From NCBI RefSeq assembly GCF_000295095.1, contig NZ_JH806634.1, positions 228,156 through 292,155 of the forward strand: 64,000 bases of DNA, given 5' to 3'. Shown here piece by piece: positions 62,002-64,000 of this stretch; the first letter of the stretch is position 1, and every line of letters begins with the position of its first letter. The position numbers and the translations under genes are program-made. Source of the DNA: Actinomyces timonensis DSM 23838. GTDB lineage: Bacteria > Actinomycetota > Actinomycetes > Actinomycetales > Actinomycetaceae. A model generated the notes under the pieces. That model had not been told where the DNA came from and did not search any database. It worked only from the letters and a program-made list of their open reading frames with translations.

Positions 62002-62849
62002 TCCCCGAAGTCCACCAGTGAGGGCTTGTGGTTGACCCGCTGCTCGGGCGGCGGGACGGCCATGTAGTCGCCATAGCCGCGGGTGAGCACCGCGTCATAG
62101 GCGTGGGGCATCCGGATCGTCATGTCCTCGAAGGGCAGGGCGAGCGTGGGCAGCAGCTCATCGCGGCGGATGGACCAGCGCTTGGGCTCCTGGGTGGAGA
62201 AGTCTCCCAGCCACTCCGAGTCCTCGCCCTCGTGGGAGCGCGCGGCGCGGTCCCAGCGCTTGTACAGGGCCCGCGGGGAGACCCGGGCGGCCCGCAGCCC
62301 CCAGTGGACGGCGTGCAGGACGAGCCCGGCCGCCTGCCTCGCCGGCGCGGGCAGCGGAACCTCGGCGGTGGGCGTCCCGCGCAGGTACATGAGCCGCCCC
62401 CACACCCAGGTCCGCCGCGCCATCCGCTTGAAGGCGCGCTCGTCGTCGGGCAGGACATCGAGGGGGAAGATATCGACGCCGATGGGCACCCGGTAGGCGC
62501 GGTTGCGGGCGATCTCCGGGACGAAGGCGGTCCCGGCAAGGCCCAGCACGGCGAAGGTCTTGGGGTAATCCGGGGAGTTCTTAGAGCTGAGCACCACGAA
62601 ATCGGGGTCGATGACGCGGTCGGCCTCGGCCAGCAGGCGCTCGTAGTCCGGGCGCGGCATGACGACGTCGACGTCATCGTCCCAGGGGATGAAGCCCTGG
62701 TGGCGAGCGGCGCCGATCGCGGTGCCCCCGTAGGCCGCGTACTCCAGGCCGAGCTCGACGCAGACGCGGTCGAGCTCGGCCAGGGCGTGCGCGGTGGCCC
62801 TCTGGACGCGCTTGAGGAGGGCGGGGTCGTCGTAGCCGGTGGTGCTCAT
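61971..62849 (-). CDS. LicD-family phosphotransferase, second copy
   Basis: The 292-residue protein has YAAYGGTAIGAARHQGFIPWDDDVDVVMPR-type sequence with D57-D59 and D61, the LicD metal site. ATG 62849 is used because the longer frame upstream overlaps the transporter gene antisense to its codon pattern. It is the downstream gene of a leftward operon with the LicB-like transporter (17-base gap). Two diverged LicD proteins suggest two acceptor positions, as with LicD1/LicD2 of pneumococcus. Confidence 0.88.
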   Translation of the reverse strand: MSTTGYDDPALLKRVQRATAHALAELDRVCVELGLEYAAYGGTAIGAARHQGFIPWDDDVDVVMPRPDYERLLAEADRVIDPDFVVLSSKNSPDYPKTFAVLGLAGTAFVPEIARNRAYRVPIGVDIFPLDVLPDDERAFKRMARRTWVWGRLMYLRGTPTAEVPLPAPARQAAGLVLHAVHWGLRAARVSPRALYKRWDRAARSHEGEDSEWLGDFSTQEPKRWSIRRDELLPTLALPFEDMTIRMPHAYDAVLTRGYGDYMAVPPPEQRVNHKPSLVDFGDHDFADDAEA

Positions 62850-62866
62850 GCGCCCATCCTGCCCTC

Positions 62867-63868
62867 TCAGGGCAGTGGTTCGGTACTCACGGTCGCGGCC
62901 CCGGCCGGGGCCGTCTGTGCCGGGCTGGCCGGCGCGCTGGCGGGCCGGCGGGTCAGCCGCAGGTCGGACCACTCGGCGGTGGCCGCCAGGACCGTCCCCA
63001 CGAGGATGACGACGCAGCACACGACCTGCAAAGGCGTGGGGATGGTCCCCTGCAGGACGAGGGCGAAGATGACCGCCCAAGCGGAGTAGGAGATGTTGAG
63101 GGCCATGCCCCTCGAGGCGCCGATCGTCCCCAGGGCCTTGTAGTAGAAGAGGTAGGAGGTGGTGCCGGCGATCGCCGCCAGGGCGATGACGCCGGTGGCG
63201 GGCGTGAGGGCGGCGCGCGCGGAGAACCCGAGGGCCCCCGCGATCGGCGCCACCACGATCAGGTAGGTCAGGCCCGAGGTCGTCTGGCGGATCTGCAGCG
63301 CGGTCTCGTTGTCCACGGAGTCGTCGCGCATCCCCCAGGTGAGGATGACGGCCTCGGAGCCCCATCCGAAGACGCAGGCCAGAGCCGCGATGATGCCGAA
63401 AATCGCGTTGCCGTCGCCGGATTCGGCCGAGGAGGACCAGCCGATGGCGATGATCGCCGTCAGTGCCACGAGGAGGGCCACGATCTGGCGCGGCCTCATG
63501 CGCTCGCCGAGGATGAGGAAGGCGAGCAGCGTGCCCAGGGCCGGGTAGAAGGTGGAGATGATCGCCGTGTAGGAGGGCCCGATGTTGTTGATGGCGATGA
63601 GGTAGCCGCTCATGCCGACCGGCCCGCCCAGCAGGGCGGCCAGCACGACTACCCTCCCGGAGCGGGTGCGCATCGCCGCGAGCGTGTGCCCCAGCCGGCC
63701 GCGCGCCCCCATGTAGACCACGAGGAACAGCGCGGAGATGACGTCGTGGATGAGCGCGCTGGCGATGGGGGCCTGCCCGGCTCCGACGAAGGGTGCCAGG
63801 GCGACGGCCATGGCCAGGATGACGGTGTCGAGGCCCCAGGTGGCCCCGCTGATGACTCCGTAACGCAT
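62867..63868 (-). CDS. EamA/DMT-family transporter, LicB-like
   Basis: The 333-residue protein has ten membrane helices in two EamA halves (GATWGLDTVILAMAVAL at the start, FGWGSEAVILTW in the middle) and a disordered C-terminus. LicB choline permeases belong to this superfamily. It is placed between licD and another gene whose stop is one base before its start. AGGAGGAG precedes ATG 63868. A choline importer is the favoured call on context; a general drug/metabolite exporter cannot be excluded. Confidence 0.72.
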   Translation of the reverse strand: MRYGVISGATWGLDTVILAMAVALAPFVGAGQAPIASALIHDVISALFLVVYMGARGRLGHTLAAMRTRSGRVVVLAALLGGPVGMSGYLIAINNIGPSYTAIISTFYPALGTLLAFLILGERMRPRQIVALLVALTAIIAIGWSSSAESGDGNAIFGIIAALACVFGWGSEAVILTWGMRDDSVDNETALQIRQTTSGLTYLIVVAPIAGALGFSARAALTPATGVIALAAIAGTTSYLFYYKALGTIGASRGMALNISYSAWAVIFALVLQGTIPTPLQVVCCVVILVGTVLAATAEWSDLRLTRRPASAPASPAQTAPAGAATVSTEPLP

Positions 63869-63869
63869 A

Positions 63870-64000
63870 TCAGGCGCTCCTCCTCGTGCTCAGGGCCGCC
63901 GGGGCGCTCATGAGGTCCTCGCCGGACTCGTAGGAGGCCAGGAGCGCGTCGACGTAGTCGACGGCGTGGCGGTAGTAGATGAGGAACCACTCGCCGACGT
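63870..64000 (-). CDS. C-terminal end of a gene upstream of the LicB-like transporter, possibly choline kinase
   Basis: Only the last 42 codons are in the window, ending in GEWFLIYYRHAVDYVDALLASYE and a short tail. The fragment is compatible with the C-terminus of a LicA-type choline/ethanolamine kinase and the neighbourhood fits (LicA-LicB-LicD), but it is too short for a firm call. Its TGA is one base before the transporter ATG, so the two are co-translated. Confidence 0.4.
   Translation of the reverse strand, partial: VGEWFLIYYRHAVDYVDALLASYESGEDLMSAPAALSTRRSA

Overview
The window is about 64 kb of very GC-rich DNA (roughly 70% by eye) with GTG/ATG starts, GACC/AGGAG-type ribosome sites and several TAGACT-type -10 boxes placed 6-7 bases before start codons, the leaderless pattern common in Actinobacteria. 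Gene content (RmlC-RmlD fusion, DUF6541-like GT-C proteins, LCP ligases, Tat-exported amidase with GW/WYYL repeats, LicD genes) suggests an oral Actinomyces or close Actinomycetaceae relative. The genus is inference from content; no rRNA or other taxonomic marker is present.

Layout. 1-3.8 kb: the end of a GT-C membrane glycosyltransferase, then purK-purE and a tandem PH-domain membrane protein. 4-5 kb: galE. 5.1-10.6 kb: a divergently transcribed ABC-2 exporter (ATPase plus two permeases) and NarL-type two-component system, flanked by near-identical 130-bp direct repeats. 10.8-13.6 kb: two LytR-CpsA-Psr ligases. 13.7-20.1 kb: a WbbL-like rhamnosyltransferase, a GacI/GacJ-like polyprenyl-phosphate sugar synthase pair, and the N-acetyltransferase/aminotransferase/oxidoreductase set for a 2,3-diacetamido uronic acid, then a GT4. 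20.3-23.6 kb: a compositionally different island with an intact Imm52-like immunity gene, a Tox-REase-5-like toxin gene and a PrsW-like protease gene, the last two each broken by an in-frame stop. 23.8-42.9 kb: glycosyltransferases, an asparagine-synthase-like amidotransferase, a Wzx-type flippase, UDP-GlcNAc 2-epimerase, UDP-HexNAc dehydrogenase and four DUF6541-like GT-C paralogues. 43-57.5 kb: rmlB, a cell-wall amidase, a Wzm/Wzt exporter, RgpF-type rhamnan proteins (one fused to a GH99/WbsX-like domain), an RmlC-RmlD fusion, a DUF2142-like GT-C protein and a second GacI/GacJ-like pair. 57.6-64 kb: a GT4, two LicD genes, a GT2, a second flippase and a LicB-like EamA transporter.

How it works together (inference from families): dTDP-rhamnose and a UDP-2,3-diacetamido-uronic acid are made in the cytoplasm; a rhamnan-type chain is built on a lipid carrier and exported by Wzm/Wzt or by the flippases; lipid-phosphate sugars made by the GacI/GacJ-like pairs feed the GT-C proteins that decorate it outside; LCP proteins attach it to peptidoglycan; LicD enzymes add a phospho-substituent, possibly phosphocholine, which the amidase repeats could bind. 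rmlA is not in the window and no Wzy polymerase is recognisable.

The most unusual items are the decayed toxin/protease island beside an intact immunity gene, the scattered but complete ManNAc3NAcA-type pathway, the four GT-C paralogues with a shared cysteine pair, and a short intergenic repeat found only at junctions between converging genes. No tRNA, rRNA, CRISPR array or insertion sequence was recognised.
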